This document shows, piece after piece, positions 16,103-23,924 of a stretch of 64,000 nt of DNA. Each line of letters opens with the position of its first letter. The stretch's first letter is position 1. The notes beneath the pieces are model-generated. The model was not told the DNA's origin. It did not search any database and saw only the letters and a program-made list of their open reading frames with translations. The stretch spans positions 1,618,231-1,682,230 of the forward strand of contig CAVTTH010000003.1 in NCBI GenBank assembly GCA_963737545.1, written 5' to 3'. The position numbers and the translations under genes are program-made. This DNA comes from CAVTTH01 sp963737545. GTDB taxonomy: Bacteria > Verrucomicrobiota > Verrucomicrobiia > Chthoniobacterales > UBA10450.

Positions 16103-17464
16103 ATGAGCGCCAAGCCCGACCCGCAGCGGATGGAGAAGATCGTCAGCCTGTGCAAGCGGCGCGGGTTCATTTTTCAATCGGCGGAAATTTACGGCGGGCT
16201 CAACGGCGTTTGGGATTACGGCCCGTTAGGGGTCGAGCTGAAAAATAATCTCAAACAGTATTGGTGGCGCGTGATGGTGCGCGAGCGGGACGATGTCGTC
16301 GGCCTCGACGGCTCGATCCTGACTCATCGCGCTGTGCTCAAGGCGAGCGGACACGAGGATACGTTTAGTGATCCGATGGTCGATTGTCGCACCTGCAAAG
16401 CGCGACTGCGCGCCGATCAGGTGCCGGAGAAAAACGGTGTGAAGCAATGTCCGAACTGCGGCGGCAAGGATCTGACGGAACCGCGTCCGTTCAATCTCAT
16501 GTTCTCGACGCAGGTGGGCGCATCGGCTGATCCGGAATCGATCGCTTATCTTCGACCGGAAACAGCGCAGTCGATTTTCGTGCAGTTTAAGAACGTGCTC
16601 GATACGTCGCGCAAAAAACTGCCGTTCGGCATTGCGCAGATCGGCAAAGCGTTTCGCAACGAGATCAATCCGCGCAATTTCACTTTTCGATCGCGTGAGT
16701 TCGAACAGATGGAGCTGGAATATTTCTGCCGGCCGGAGCAGGGGATGGAATTGCTCGAATACTGGAAGGAAGAGCGAATAAAGTTCTACGAGAACATCGG
16801 CATCCCGCGCGACAAACTTCATGTGCTCACTGTGCCGGACGCGGATCGCGCATTTTATTCCAAGGGCACGTACGACATCGAGTATGAATTCCCGTTTGGG
16901 ATGCAGGAGCTGGAAGGTGTCGCCTACCGAACTGACTACGATCTCAAACAGCATGAAAAGGCCAGCGGGAAATCGCTTGAATATTTCGATGAAGAAACAA
17001 AACAGAAATTCATCCCGCACGTGGTCGAACCGAGCGCCGGAGTCGATCGCACCGTGCTGGCGCTGATCTGCGAGGCCTATTCCGAGGATGAAGCGCCGGA
17101 TGAGAAGGGAAAAATGGAAACCCGTATCGTGCTGCGTTTTCATCCGCGTATTGCCCCGATCAAATGCGCGGTGTTTCCGTTGTTGAAGAACAAAGAGCCG
17201 CTCGTGGCGAAAGCGAGGGAGGTTGTCGATCTGCTACGGCCGCACCTGAATGTTTTCTATGACGAGAGCGGCGCGATCGGGCGGCGTTATCGTCGGCAGG
17301 ATGAGATCGGCACTCCGTTCGGCGTCACGGTTGACTTTGAAACGCTCGGTGAAAAGGACGCGAGTCTGCTCGATACCGTGACGTTGCGAGAAAGGGATTC
17401 GATGAAACAGGAGCGGGTCGCAATCAAAGATCTCGCCGACATTTTGGTTTCGCGTATCCGTTAA
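16103..17464 (+). CDS. glyS: Glycyl-tRNA synthetase, single-chain class II type
   Basis: Charges tRNA-Gly. This 453-residue enzyme is the homodimeric form (GlyQS/archaeal-eukaryotic-like), not the alpha2-beta2 type. The N-terminus has the SAEIYGGLNGVWDYGP block. A zinc-like CXXC...CXXC insertion appears in CRTCKARL and CPNCGGKD. Motif 2 is FRNEINPRNFTFRSREFEQME. The C-terminal anticodon domain starts near residue 350 (HPRIAPIKCAVFPL). It is preceded and followed by related palindromic repeats. Confidence 0.95.
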   Translation: MSAKPDPQRMEKIVSLCKRRGFIFQSAEIYGGLNGVWDYGPLGVELKNNLKQYWWRVMVRERDDVVGLDGSILTHRAVLKASGHEDTFSDPMVDCRTCKARLRADQVPEKNGVKQCPNCGGKDLTEPRPFNLMFSTQVGASADPESIAYLRPETAQSIFVQFKNVLDTSRKKLPFGIAQIGKAFRNEINPRNFTFRSREFEQMELEYFCRPEQGMELLEYWKEERIKFYENIGIPRDKLHVLTVPDADRAFYSKGTYDIEYEFPFGMQELEGVAYRTDYDLKQHEKASGKSLEYFDEETKQKFIPHVVEPSAGVDRTVLALICEAYSEDEAPDEKGKMETRIVLRFHPRIAPIKCAVFPLLKNKEPLVAKAREVVDLLRPHLNVFYDESGAIGRRYRRQDEIGTPFGVTVDFETLGEKDASLLDTVTLRERDSMKQERVAIKDLADILVSRIR

Positions 17465-17467
17465 TTT

Positions 17468-17543
17468 TGTAGCGGCGGTCTAGGACCGTGGGTCGCATCA
17501 TCAACGAGTGCGAAAAGTGCGACGGTCAGAGACCGCCGCTACA
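17468..17543. repeat. Palindromic TGTAGCGGCGGTC repeat after glyS
   Basis: Left arm TGTAGCGGCGGTCTAGGACC and right arm GGTCAGAGACCGCCGCTACA form an inverted repeat separated by about 35 bp. It starts three bases after the glyS stop and ends seven bases before the start of the next gene, so it fills the whole intergenic space. Confidence 0.8.
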
Positions 17544-17549
17544 ACTCAA

Positions 17550-17906
17550 ATGAATCTCGAAGCATTTCGCGAATATTGTCTGGCGAAACCGGGCGCGGAG
17601 GAGACGACACCGTTTGGCCCCGACAATCTCGTTTTCAAGGTCGGCGGCAAAATGTTTGCTCTGGCTGGTCTCGATGAAGTGCCAGCCCGCGCGAATTTGA
17701 AATGTGATCCCGATCGTGCGCTGGAGTTACGTGATCGCTATGAAGAAGTGCAGCCCGGTTATCACATGAGCAAGAAGCACTGGAACACGGTCGATCTCGA
17801 AGGCAGAATTCCCGAGCGGGAACTCGAGGAGATGATCGATCATTCCTATGAGCTGGTCGTGAAATCGTTGTCGAAGAAGGCACGGGCTCGATTGGGCGGC
17901 ACGTAG
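17550..17906 (+). CDS. MmcQ/YjbR-family protein
   Basis: This 118-residue protein has the typical YjbR pattern: an N-terminal LAKPGAEETTPFG stretch, a KVGGKMFAL strand, and a C-terminal YHMSKKHWNTVDL with PERELEEMIDHSYELV. The family has a double-wing DNA-binding-like fold; its role is not settled. The frame extends upstream to 17508, but that part lies in the palindromic repeat, so ATG 17550 is taken. It may be co-transcribed with glyS through the repeat. Confidence 0.88.
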   Translation: MNLEAFREYCLAKPGAEETTPFGPDNLVFKVGGKMFALAGLDEVPARANLKCDPDRALELRDRYEEVQPGYHMSKKHWNTVDLEGRIPERELEEMIDHSYELVVKSLSKKARARLGGT

Positions 17907-17929
17907 CGGTTGCGCACGTCTCGGCGAGC

Positions 17930-18045
17930 TGTCATCCCGATCCGGCCTAGCGCGGAGAGGGACCTCACAAATGGAATGAGCGCTTCCGTTTCACCAGACG
18001 ACGTAGATTGCAGATGTGAGGTCCTTCGCTTCGCTCAGGATGACA
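17930..18045. repeat. TGTCATCC...GGATGACA inverted-repeat element
   Basis: Terminal inverted repeats TGTCATCC and GGATGACA flank an inner inverted pair (GACCTCACA and TGTGAGGTC). The element of about 116 bp occupies the gap between convergent yjbR-like and murI genes. It has no coding capacity and resembles a short non-autonomous mobile element. Confidence 0.65.
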
Positions 18046-18048
18046 ATG

Positions 18049-18915
18049 CTATCGCACCGCGCCATGCGTCACTTCACGCAGCTGCACGTCGCCCACGTCC
18101 AGTTGCAACGCGTCGCGCGCGACTTGCAGGAAATTATCCGGCGGGTCCGTCAGCGCGACTTCGAGGCGGCCAACATTTCCCTCTGGCGCGCTCAGATTTT
18201 CGTCGCGCAGAAGGGCCTCGACAGCTTTCGCGCAATTTTGTGCTGAATCGACCAACGTCACTTCATCGCCTAACAAACGAGCGATCGCATCTCGCAGGAG
18301 CGGGTAATGCGTGCAGCCGAGCACGAGCGTATCGATCCCGTCTCGCACCAGCGGCTCCAGATAGCGTGTAAGAACCTGGTTGGTGATTTCATTTTCCAGC
18401 CAGCCTTCTTCAATCAGCGGCACAAGCAGTGGGCAGGCGCGAGCGGTAACGTGAACCTTCGGATTGAGCGATCGCAACGCCCGTTCGTACGCGCCACTCC
18501 GAATCGTCGCGCGCGTTCCAATTACGCCGATGTGCCCGTTGCGAGTCGCAGCCACCGCCGCCCGTGCACCGGGGAGAATGACGCCGGTCACAGTGACTGG
18601 CAGAGTTTCTTCCAATCTCGGCAACGCCAGAGCGGACGCGGTGTTGCAGGCGACGACAATCGTCTTCGCGTTTTCCGCGAGAAGGATCTCCGCGATCTCA
18701 AGGCTGTAGCGTTCGACTGTGCTCGGACTTTTTCCGCCATAGGGAACTCGCGCCGTGTCGCCGAGGTAAAAAATCTGTTCGTTAGGGAGGAGTCGCCGCA
18801 ATTCGCTCACGACGGTCAGCCCGCCGATGCCGGAATCGAAGACGCCGATCGGTTGCGCGGCTTGCGCGCTGGTATTATTCGCCGCCACTGATGGAGATGG
18901 AGGGTTGGTCCGCAT
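18049..18915 (-). CDS. murI: Glutamate racemase
   Basis: Makes D-glutamate for peptidoglycan. The 288-residue protein has the FDSGIGG motif near residue 27 and the two catalytic cysteines C90 (VVACNTASA) and C201 (LGCTHYPLL). The start ATG 18915 lies inside the end of the upstream amidase gene (41-bp overlap), so the two are probably co-transcribed as a cell-wall pair. The open frame continues to 19098 but is just the shadow of the amidase there. Confidence 0.94.
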   Translation of the reverse strand: MRTNPPSPSVAANNTSAQAAQPIGVFDSGIGGLTVVSELRRLLPNEQIFYLGDTARVPYGGKSPSTVERYSLEIAEILLAENAKTIVVACNTASALALPRLEETLPVTVTGVILPGARAAVAATRNGHIGVIGTRATIRSGAYERALRSLNPKVHVTARACPLLVPLIEEGWLENEITNQVLTRYLEPLVRDGIDTLVLGCTHYPLLRDAIARLLGDEVTLVDSAQNCAKAVEALLRDENLSAPEGNVGRLEVALTDPPDNFLQVARDALQLDVGDVQLREVTHGAVR

Positions 18916-19984
18916 TGTCCGGCCGCGGTGGCACCGGATCGGCGAGCGCTTCGGTAATCGGGCGACTATGCGGCGGCAGGGTTTTGGAGGCGACAGCGAG
19001 CGTGGCGACGGGCGATCGAAAATTGACCGCCGCGTCGTAGTTCTGGACTGCCTGGGCAATGGCGGCTCCCAGTTGCTGCCGGTATTGTGCCGTCGCAATC
19101 CGCTGGCCTTCGACTGGATTGCTGAGGAAGCCTCCTTCCAGAAGGACCGCCGGAATTTTAATGTTCCTTAAGACAAGGAAGCGGGCGTGGCGGACGCCGC
19201 GGTCAAAGACGGAAACGCGGGAGAGGACCGAAGCGTGAACCGCCGCCGCCAGAGCCATGTTTTGCGCATCGAGCACGTTCCCGTCACTCCGTTGAACATC
19301 GACGAAGTGACCTTCCTGAGAGGCATTGGAAACCACGCCGGCCGGCGCGAGCGCATAGCTTTCCACGCCGGCTCCGCCGCTGCTGGAGTTGAAATGAATG
19401 CTGATGAAGACTGCGTTGTGAAATCGGTTCGCGAAATCGACCCGGTCGTCGAGAGAAACCCCCACATCTGACGAGCGCGTCATTTCCACCCGGTAACCGG
19501 CCCGCTCGAGCTGTTCGCTGGCGGCCAGCGCGACGTCGAGCGCAAAGTCCTTTTCTGTGCCCCATTGATTGGCCGCGCCCTGGTCCGTTCCGCCGTGGCC
19601 CGGATCGAGCACGACCGTGTCCACCTTTTTTCCATTCGGGATGCGATGAGGACGCATGATCGGGTCGATGATTTTGCTTACGTCCATCGCTGAGATGATG
19701 TCTTCGTCGCCATCGGTCAGGATCGGGAAGTCGGTAAAGAAACGCACGCCGTTGATGTAGAGTTCGCTCGTGCCGGCTTGCGCACGAATGCCGCGGCGGT
19801 CGCTCCGAAGCGAAACCGTTCGGCTGACGCGGGTGTATTCGGGAAATTGATAGAACTCCGCGACGTTGCCAAACGTGACGTAGTCGCGATCCTGCTGGCG
19901 GATAATCGTCCAATCTCCACCGAATGCCGCCGTGCTCCAGACTGAAACGAGGGCGAGCACACTGAGAATCTTTTCGCCGTTCAT
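18875..19984 (-). CDS. N-acetylmuramoyl-L-alanine amidase (Amidase_3), exported
   Basis: This 369-residue zinc hydrolase cleaves the bond between muramic acid and the stem peptide. After a signal peptide (MNGEKILSVLALVSVWSTAAFG) an unusual 110-residue N-terminal domain precedes the catalytic domain. Zinc ligands are His in LDPGHGG, Glu in WGTEKDFALD and His in SIHFNS, and the catalytic Glu is in LLEGGFLSN. The start at 19984 is chosen for the signal peptide. The N-terminal region may be an AMIN-like wall-targeting domain, but this is not clear. The 3' end overlaps murI. Confidence 0.92.
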   Translation of the reverse strand: MNGEKILSVLALVSVWSTAAFGGDWTIIRQQDRDYVTFGNVAEFYQFPEYTRVSRTVSLRSDRRGIRAQAGTSELYINGVRFFTDFPILTDGDEDIISAMDVSKIIDPIMRPHRIPNGKKVDTVVLDPGHGGTDQGAANQWGTEKDFALDVALAASEQLERAGYRVEMTRSSDVGVSLDDRVDFANRFHNAVFISIHFNSSSGGAGVESYALAPAGVVSNASQEGHFVDVQRSDGNVLDAQNMALAAAVHASVLSRVSVFDRGVRHARFLVLRNIKIPAVLLEGGFLSNPVEGQRIATAQYRQQLGAAIAQAVQNYDAAVNFRSPVATLAVASKTLPPHSRPITEALADPVPPRPDNADQPSISISGGE

Positions 19985-20094
19985 GCAGCGGGACAGTGCC
20001 GTCACGCACCTTGTGTCGCAAGCAATTTGCCTGCCGGTCACCTCGGCGGTTTTCATTTTGCAATCGTCGCGCGCTCCCGGATGATTCCGACGCG

Positions 20095-23000
20095 ATGGCG
20101 GAACTTTCGAAAACCTACGACCCGGCGAGCGTGGAACAGAAGTGGTACGCCCGTTGGCTGGCGGATGGATGCTTCAAGGCGGATGCGAATTCGGCGAAGC
20201 CCAAATATTCCATCGTCATGCCGCCGCCGAATGTCACCGGAGTCCTGACCCTCGGTCACGTCTTAAACAACACGATCCAAGACATTCTCGCGCGGCGTGC
20301 TCGCATGCAAGGTAGGGAAGTGCTTTGGCTCCCCGGAACCGATCACGCCGGTATCGCAACGCAAACCGTGGTGGAAAGAATGACGCGGAAAGAGGAAGGC
20401 AAAACGCGCCATGATCTTGGCCGTGAAGAATTTCTCCGGCGCATCTGGGAATGGAAGGAAAAGCATGGCGGCATCATCATCGAGCAGCTCAAGCGGCTGG
20501 GCTGTTCGTGCGATTGGTCGCGCGCGCGTTTCACAATGGACACCGACTACTCGCGGGATGTGCAGCGCGTTTTTCTCAAGCTTTATCGCGCAGGGATGAT
20601 CCGTCGAAGATACCGGATGGTGAATTGGGATCCGGTCGCGCTCACCGCGCTTTCCGATGAAGAAGTGATTCCAACGCCGCAGAAGAGTGCTCTTTACTAC
20701 GTTCGCTACGAATTGGTCGATGAGCCGGGTCGGTTTCTCGAAGTGGCAACGACCCGACCGGAAACAATTATGGCCGATGTCGCCCTGGCGGTGCATCCAG
20801 AGGACGAACGTTATCGCGCATTGATTGGACAGAAAGTTTGGCGACCGCTCGATCGCGCGGCGTTGCCGATTATCGACGACGACGTCATCGATCCGAAGTT
20901 CGGGACTGGTATTCTCAAAGTTACACCGGCGCATGACAGGGTGGATTTCGAGATTGGTCGACGTCACAGCCTGCCGGTTATCGATGTTCTGCACCCGAAC
21001 GCGAAGATTGATTGTCCGTCAGTGCCTGAGCTCGATGGTCTTGATCGCTTCGTTGGACGCAAGAAAGCGGTTGAGCTTCTAACCGAGCGAGGATTACTCG
21101 CGAAAGAGGAGCCGCATGAAAGTACGGTTGGTTTTAGCGAGCGCGCGGGTGTGCCAATCGAGCCGCGTTTGAGCGAACAATGGTTTCTGAAATATCCGCG
21201 TGTGGAGGAAGCGCGCGCTGCTATCGGTCCGGGGAGCGCACGCGGCCCGCGTGCCGCGGCGGGCGGCTCGCCCGGCGCACCGAAATCGAAAAGAGTTGAA
21301 GGCGGGCCGCCTTCAACAGCACGCGAACCGCGTGCGCTCCCCATTCGTTTTCGTCCGGCGCGCTGGGAAAACGTTTACGAGCATTGGCTGGAAAACATTC
21401 AGGACTGGTGCATCAGCCGCCAGCTTTGGTGGGGCCATCGCATTCCGGTGTGGATTCATCGCGAGAGCACGGCGCTCCCTGAACTTCTTCCCAAGAGATT
21501 TCTACCGGATTCCGTGGACCAATCGGGCGGGAAAGAGGTCTGCCTCTCCGGCGTTAGCGGAGCGAAAACATTTCTTCGGTATGAAGAACTTTATAGCGAC
21601 GATTCATCGCCACCAATCTACGCAGCTACAGACTCGCCAGACGAGATTAGTGAACTGGAAAAACATGGTTTCGAGCAAGATCCTGACGTCCTCGACACTT
21701 GGTTCAGCTCGTGGCTTTGGCCTTTTGCGACGATGGACGATGCAACGCGCGCGAAATTTTATCCGACGAACGATCTCGTGACCGCGCCAGATATTATTTT
21801 TTTCTGGGTTGCACGCATGATCATGGCTGGGCTGGAATTCACTGGGCAGACGCCTTTCCGCGATGTTTTTTTCACAGGACTACTTCGCGATCAGCAAGGG
21901 CGCAAGATGTCGAAATCGTTAGGCAATTCGCCCGATCCTCTCGACCTGATCGCAAAATATGGAGCGGACGGGCTGCGCTTCGGCCTGATGCGGATTGCGC
22001 CGACCGGACAGGACATTCGGTTTGACGAAAAGCAGATTGAAGAAGGCCGCAACTTCGCGACCAAGCTTTGGAATGCATTTCGGTTTCGCGAAATGCAGGG
22101 CGGCGAACGCGAAGGAGAAATCAATCCCGCGCTGCTGACGAGTGACGACAAATGGATTTTGCTCCGGCTCGATCGCGCGATTGCAGAGGTTTCCGAGGCG
22201 CTGGATCAATATCGATTCAACGAAGCGGCGCAGACGCTTTACCGATTTTTCTGGAGTGAATTTTGCGATTGGTATCTCGAGGCGAGCAAGGCAAGTCTGG
22301 TTCCGGGGAGCGCACACGGCTCGCCTTCAACTTCTTCAACGGCGGTTGTCGCCGGTTCGCCCGGCGAGCCGCCGGGCGATGCACCCGAGCCGGGTGCGCT
22401 CCCCAGAGGAGATCTGAGCATGTCCCGCAAAGCAAATACGTTGGCCGTGATCGATTTCGTTCTCGCTCACACGCTGCGTCTTCTCCATCCGTATCTGCCA
22501 TTCATCAGTGAGGAGTTGTGGCAGAGTTTCGGTTTTCACGCCGATCTGCCGACGAATCAAGGTGGGAGCACGATCATGTTCGCCCGCTGGCCACAGCCTT
22601 TCGATGACGATTTCAAAACGCATTACGGTCTGAGTTCAGACGATGAAAAAGCCGCGACCGCGAAATACGACACGGTGATTGCGGGTCGCGGTCTGCGTCG
22701 CGATGCACACATCGCCTCGAACAAACGCATCCGTTTTGTTTTGATTCCGAACGAACCGCTTCCGCCACACGAAGCGGAGGTGGTGAAAATTTTGCTCAAC
22801 GCGAAACCGTTCGAAGTAGAGAGAAACTACGAACCGCCGAAGGGAACGCCGACCGCACTGACGCCACTCGGCCGTCTTTGTCTGCCGCTCGAGGGGTTGG
22901 TTGATTTCGAAGCGGAACGGGAACGTCTTGGGAAAGAGATCGCCAGGGTGGAAGCGGAACTTGTGACTGTGCGCAAAAAACTGGCGAACGAAAATTTCGT

Positions 23001-23103
23001 CTCAAATGCGCCGGCGACCGTGGTTGCTGAGCATCGCCAGCGCGAGACCGATTTCGCGGAGCAGCTCGCTCAGCTCACGCGGATGCGGGACGAATTGAAT
23101 TAA
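20095..23103 (+). CDS. valS: Valyl-tRNA synthetase with two in-frame palindromic insertions
   Basis: Charges tRNA-Val. This is a 1002-residue class I enzyme. The HIGH-type site is PNVTGVLTLGH near residue 43 and KMSKS is in GRKMSKSLGN. The CP1 editing domain lies at about residues 190-345, followed by WCISRQLWWGHRIP, the anticodon domain, and a C-terminal coiled coil. Residues about 379-416 and 737-770 are glycine/proline/alanine-rich and encoded by two palindromic repeat elements. They have no counterpart in the usual protein, yet keep the frame open. The start ATG 20095 matches the family N-terminus (MAELSKTYDP). Confidence 0.95.
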   Translation: MAELSKTYDPASVEQKWYARWLADGCFKADANSAKPKYSIVMPPPNVTGVLTLGHVLNNTIQDILARRARMQGREVLWLPGTDHAGIATQTVVERMTRKEEGKTRHDLGREEFLRRIWEWKEKHGGIIIEQLKRLGCSCDWSRARFTMDTDYSRDVQRVFLKLYRAGMIRRRYRMVNWDPVALTALSDEEVIPTPQKSALYYVRYELVDEPGRFLEVATTRPETIMADVALAVHPEDERYRALIGQKVWRPLDRAALPIIDDDVIDPKFGTGILKVTPAHDRVDFEIGRRHSLPVIDVLHPNAKIDCPSVPELDGLDRFVGRKKAVELLTERGLLAKEEPHESTVGFSERAGVPIEPRLSEQWFLKYPRVEEARAAIGPGSARGPRAAAGGSPGAPKSKRVEGGPPSTAREPRALPIRFRPARWENVYEHWLENIQDWCISRQLWWGHRIPVWIHRESTALPELLPKRFLPDSVDQSGGKEVCLSGVSGAKTFLRYEELYSDDSSPPIYAATDSPDEISELEKHGFEQDPDVLDTWFSSWLWPFATMDDATRAKFYPTNDLVTAPDIIFFWVARMIMAGLEFTGQTPFRDVFFTGLLRDQQGRKMSKSLGNSPDPLDLIAKYGADGLRFGLMRIAPTGQDIRFDEKQIEEGRNFATKLWNAFRFREMQGGEREGEINPALLTSDDKWILLRLDRAIAEVSEALDQYRFNEAAQTLYRFFWSEFCDWYLEASKASLVPGSAHGSPSTSSTAVVAGSPGEPPGDAPEPGALPRGDLSMSRKANTLAVIDFVLAHTLRLLHPYLPFISEELWQSFGFHADLPTNQGGSTIMFARWPQPFDDDFKTHYGLSSDDEKAATAKYDTVIAGRGLRRDAHIASNKRIRFVLIPNEPLPPHEAEVVKILLNAKPFEVERNYEPPKGTPTALTPLGRLCLPLEGLVDFEAERERLGKEIARVEAELVTVRKKLANENFVSNAPATVVAEHRQRETDFAEQLAQLTRMRDELN
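21231..21342. repeat. Palindromic element inserted in frame in valS (copy 1)
   Basis: Ends are GGGGAGCGCACGCGG and CCGCGTGCGCTCCCC, perfect 15-base inverted repeats. It adds roughly 38 residues between the editing domain and the catalytic WCISRQLWWG block. Inner parts are also palindromic (GGCGGCTCGCCC and GGCGGGCCGCC). Confidence 0.85.
22305..22404. repeat. Palindromic element inserted in frame in valS (copy 2)
   Basis: Ends are GGGGAGCGCAC and GTGCGCTCCCC, 11-base perfect inverted repeats identical to the outer bases of copy 1. It adds about 34 residues in the anticodon-binding domain, between EASKASL and the SRKANTLAVIDF helix. The interior differs from copy 1, so the two are independent insertions of one family. 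Confidence 0.85.
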
Positions 23104-23800
23104 AGACGACGCGGCTTTCTTTGATCTCAGCGCCGCGTTTCTCAAAGTATTCCTTCAGCTCCGGCGTGTAACAGGTGCCGTCGTATTCACGATTCAATTC
23201 GAGCCAGATCCGTCCGCGCCCGGTGAGATGACGCTTCAAATCGTCGAGAAAAAATTCCCATTCGCGCGGACCCCAGAGCGCTTCGCTCTTGTGGCCGTTA
23301 AAGCAAATCATGTGGGCGGTGATGACATCGAACTTCGGGCCGAGATCGGGGAGAGGCGTGAACGCCTCGACCCGCCAGGTGGTGCGCCGCACACCGAGGA
23401 GCTGCGTCGTCTCCGCAAACATCGGATAGTTATCGAGATCGATGCCGACGGCGTCGTGACCGAGCAACGTGCAGATGTAGAGGAAATAACCGGTCCCGCT
23501 GCCGATATCGAGAATCCGGCGGCGCGCGCCGAGATCGAGCTCGAGGTCGCGCACGCGCTGGAGATTGGCATCGATCCAACGGGGCAATTGGAGGTACTTC
23601 GGCGCCTCTTCGCCGGGATCGTCCATTCCGTATCGGGCCCGGATCTTTTCAAACTTTTCGCGATCGATGGTGCGGATGATTTGATCAACATCGAGATTCC
23701 TCGGCTTGCGCCGTCGCAGAAGCGCGCGCCGCACCCGTTGCCTGGCGCTTTCATAGGCGCGGCCGTTGAAAACCTTTCCGAGCTTGTGAGACAGATTCAC
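23075..23800 (-). CDS. SAM-dependent methyltransferase
   Basis: This 241-residue class I methyltransferase has the glycine-rich SAM site LDIGSGTGYFLYIC near residue 96 and an acidic residue at the end of strand 2 (VGIDLDN). The N-terminal 70 residues are basic and helical. The substrate is unknown. The 3' end overlaps the last 29 bp of valS on the other strand, so the two are convergent and overlapping. Confidence 0.83.
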   Translation of the reverse strand: MNLSHKLGKVFNGRAYESARQRVRRALLRRRKPRNLDVDQIIRTIDREKFEKIRARYGMDDPGEEAPKYLQLPRWIDANLQRVRDLELDLGARRRILDIGSGTGYFLYICTLLGHDAVGIDLDNYPMFAETTQLLGVRRTTWRVEAFTPLPDLGPKFDVITAHMICFNGHKSEALWGPREWEFFLDDLKRHLTGRGRIWLELNREYDGTCYTPELKEYFEKRGAEIKESRVVFNSIRPASA

Positions 23801-23924
23801 GAGTTTTGGCGGGGCGGGTTCGTAAGACAGCCGACCGTCGCTGTCAAATGTGGATGACGCCCGATCGCGCTTGCAAAGCGTTTTCGCTAGAATAAGCAGA
23901 ACAGATCAGGAGAGAATTACGGCG

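Noticed and set aside
16226..17143. 305-residue open frame antisense to glyS
   Set aside because: It mirrors a conserved gene in the opposite strand; high GC keeps antisense frames open. No ribosome site or family.
17508..17549. Upstream start for the YjbR-like gene
   Set aside because: This stretch lies in the palindromic repeat and would add a non-conserved leader.
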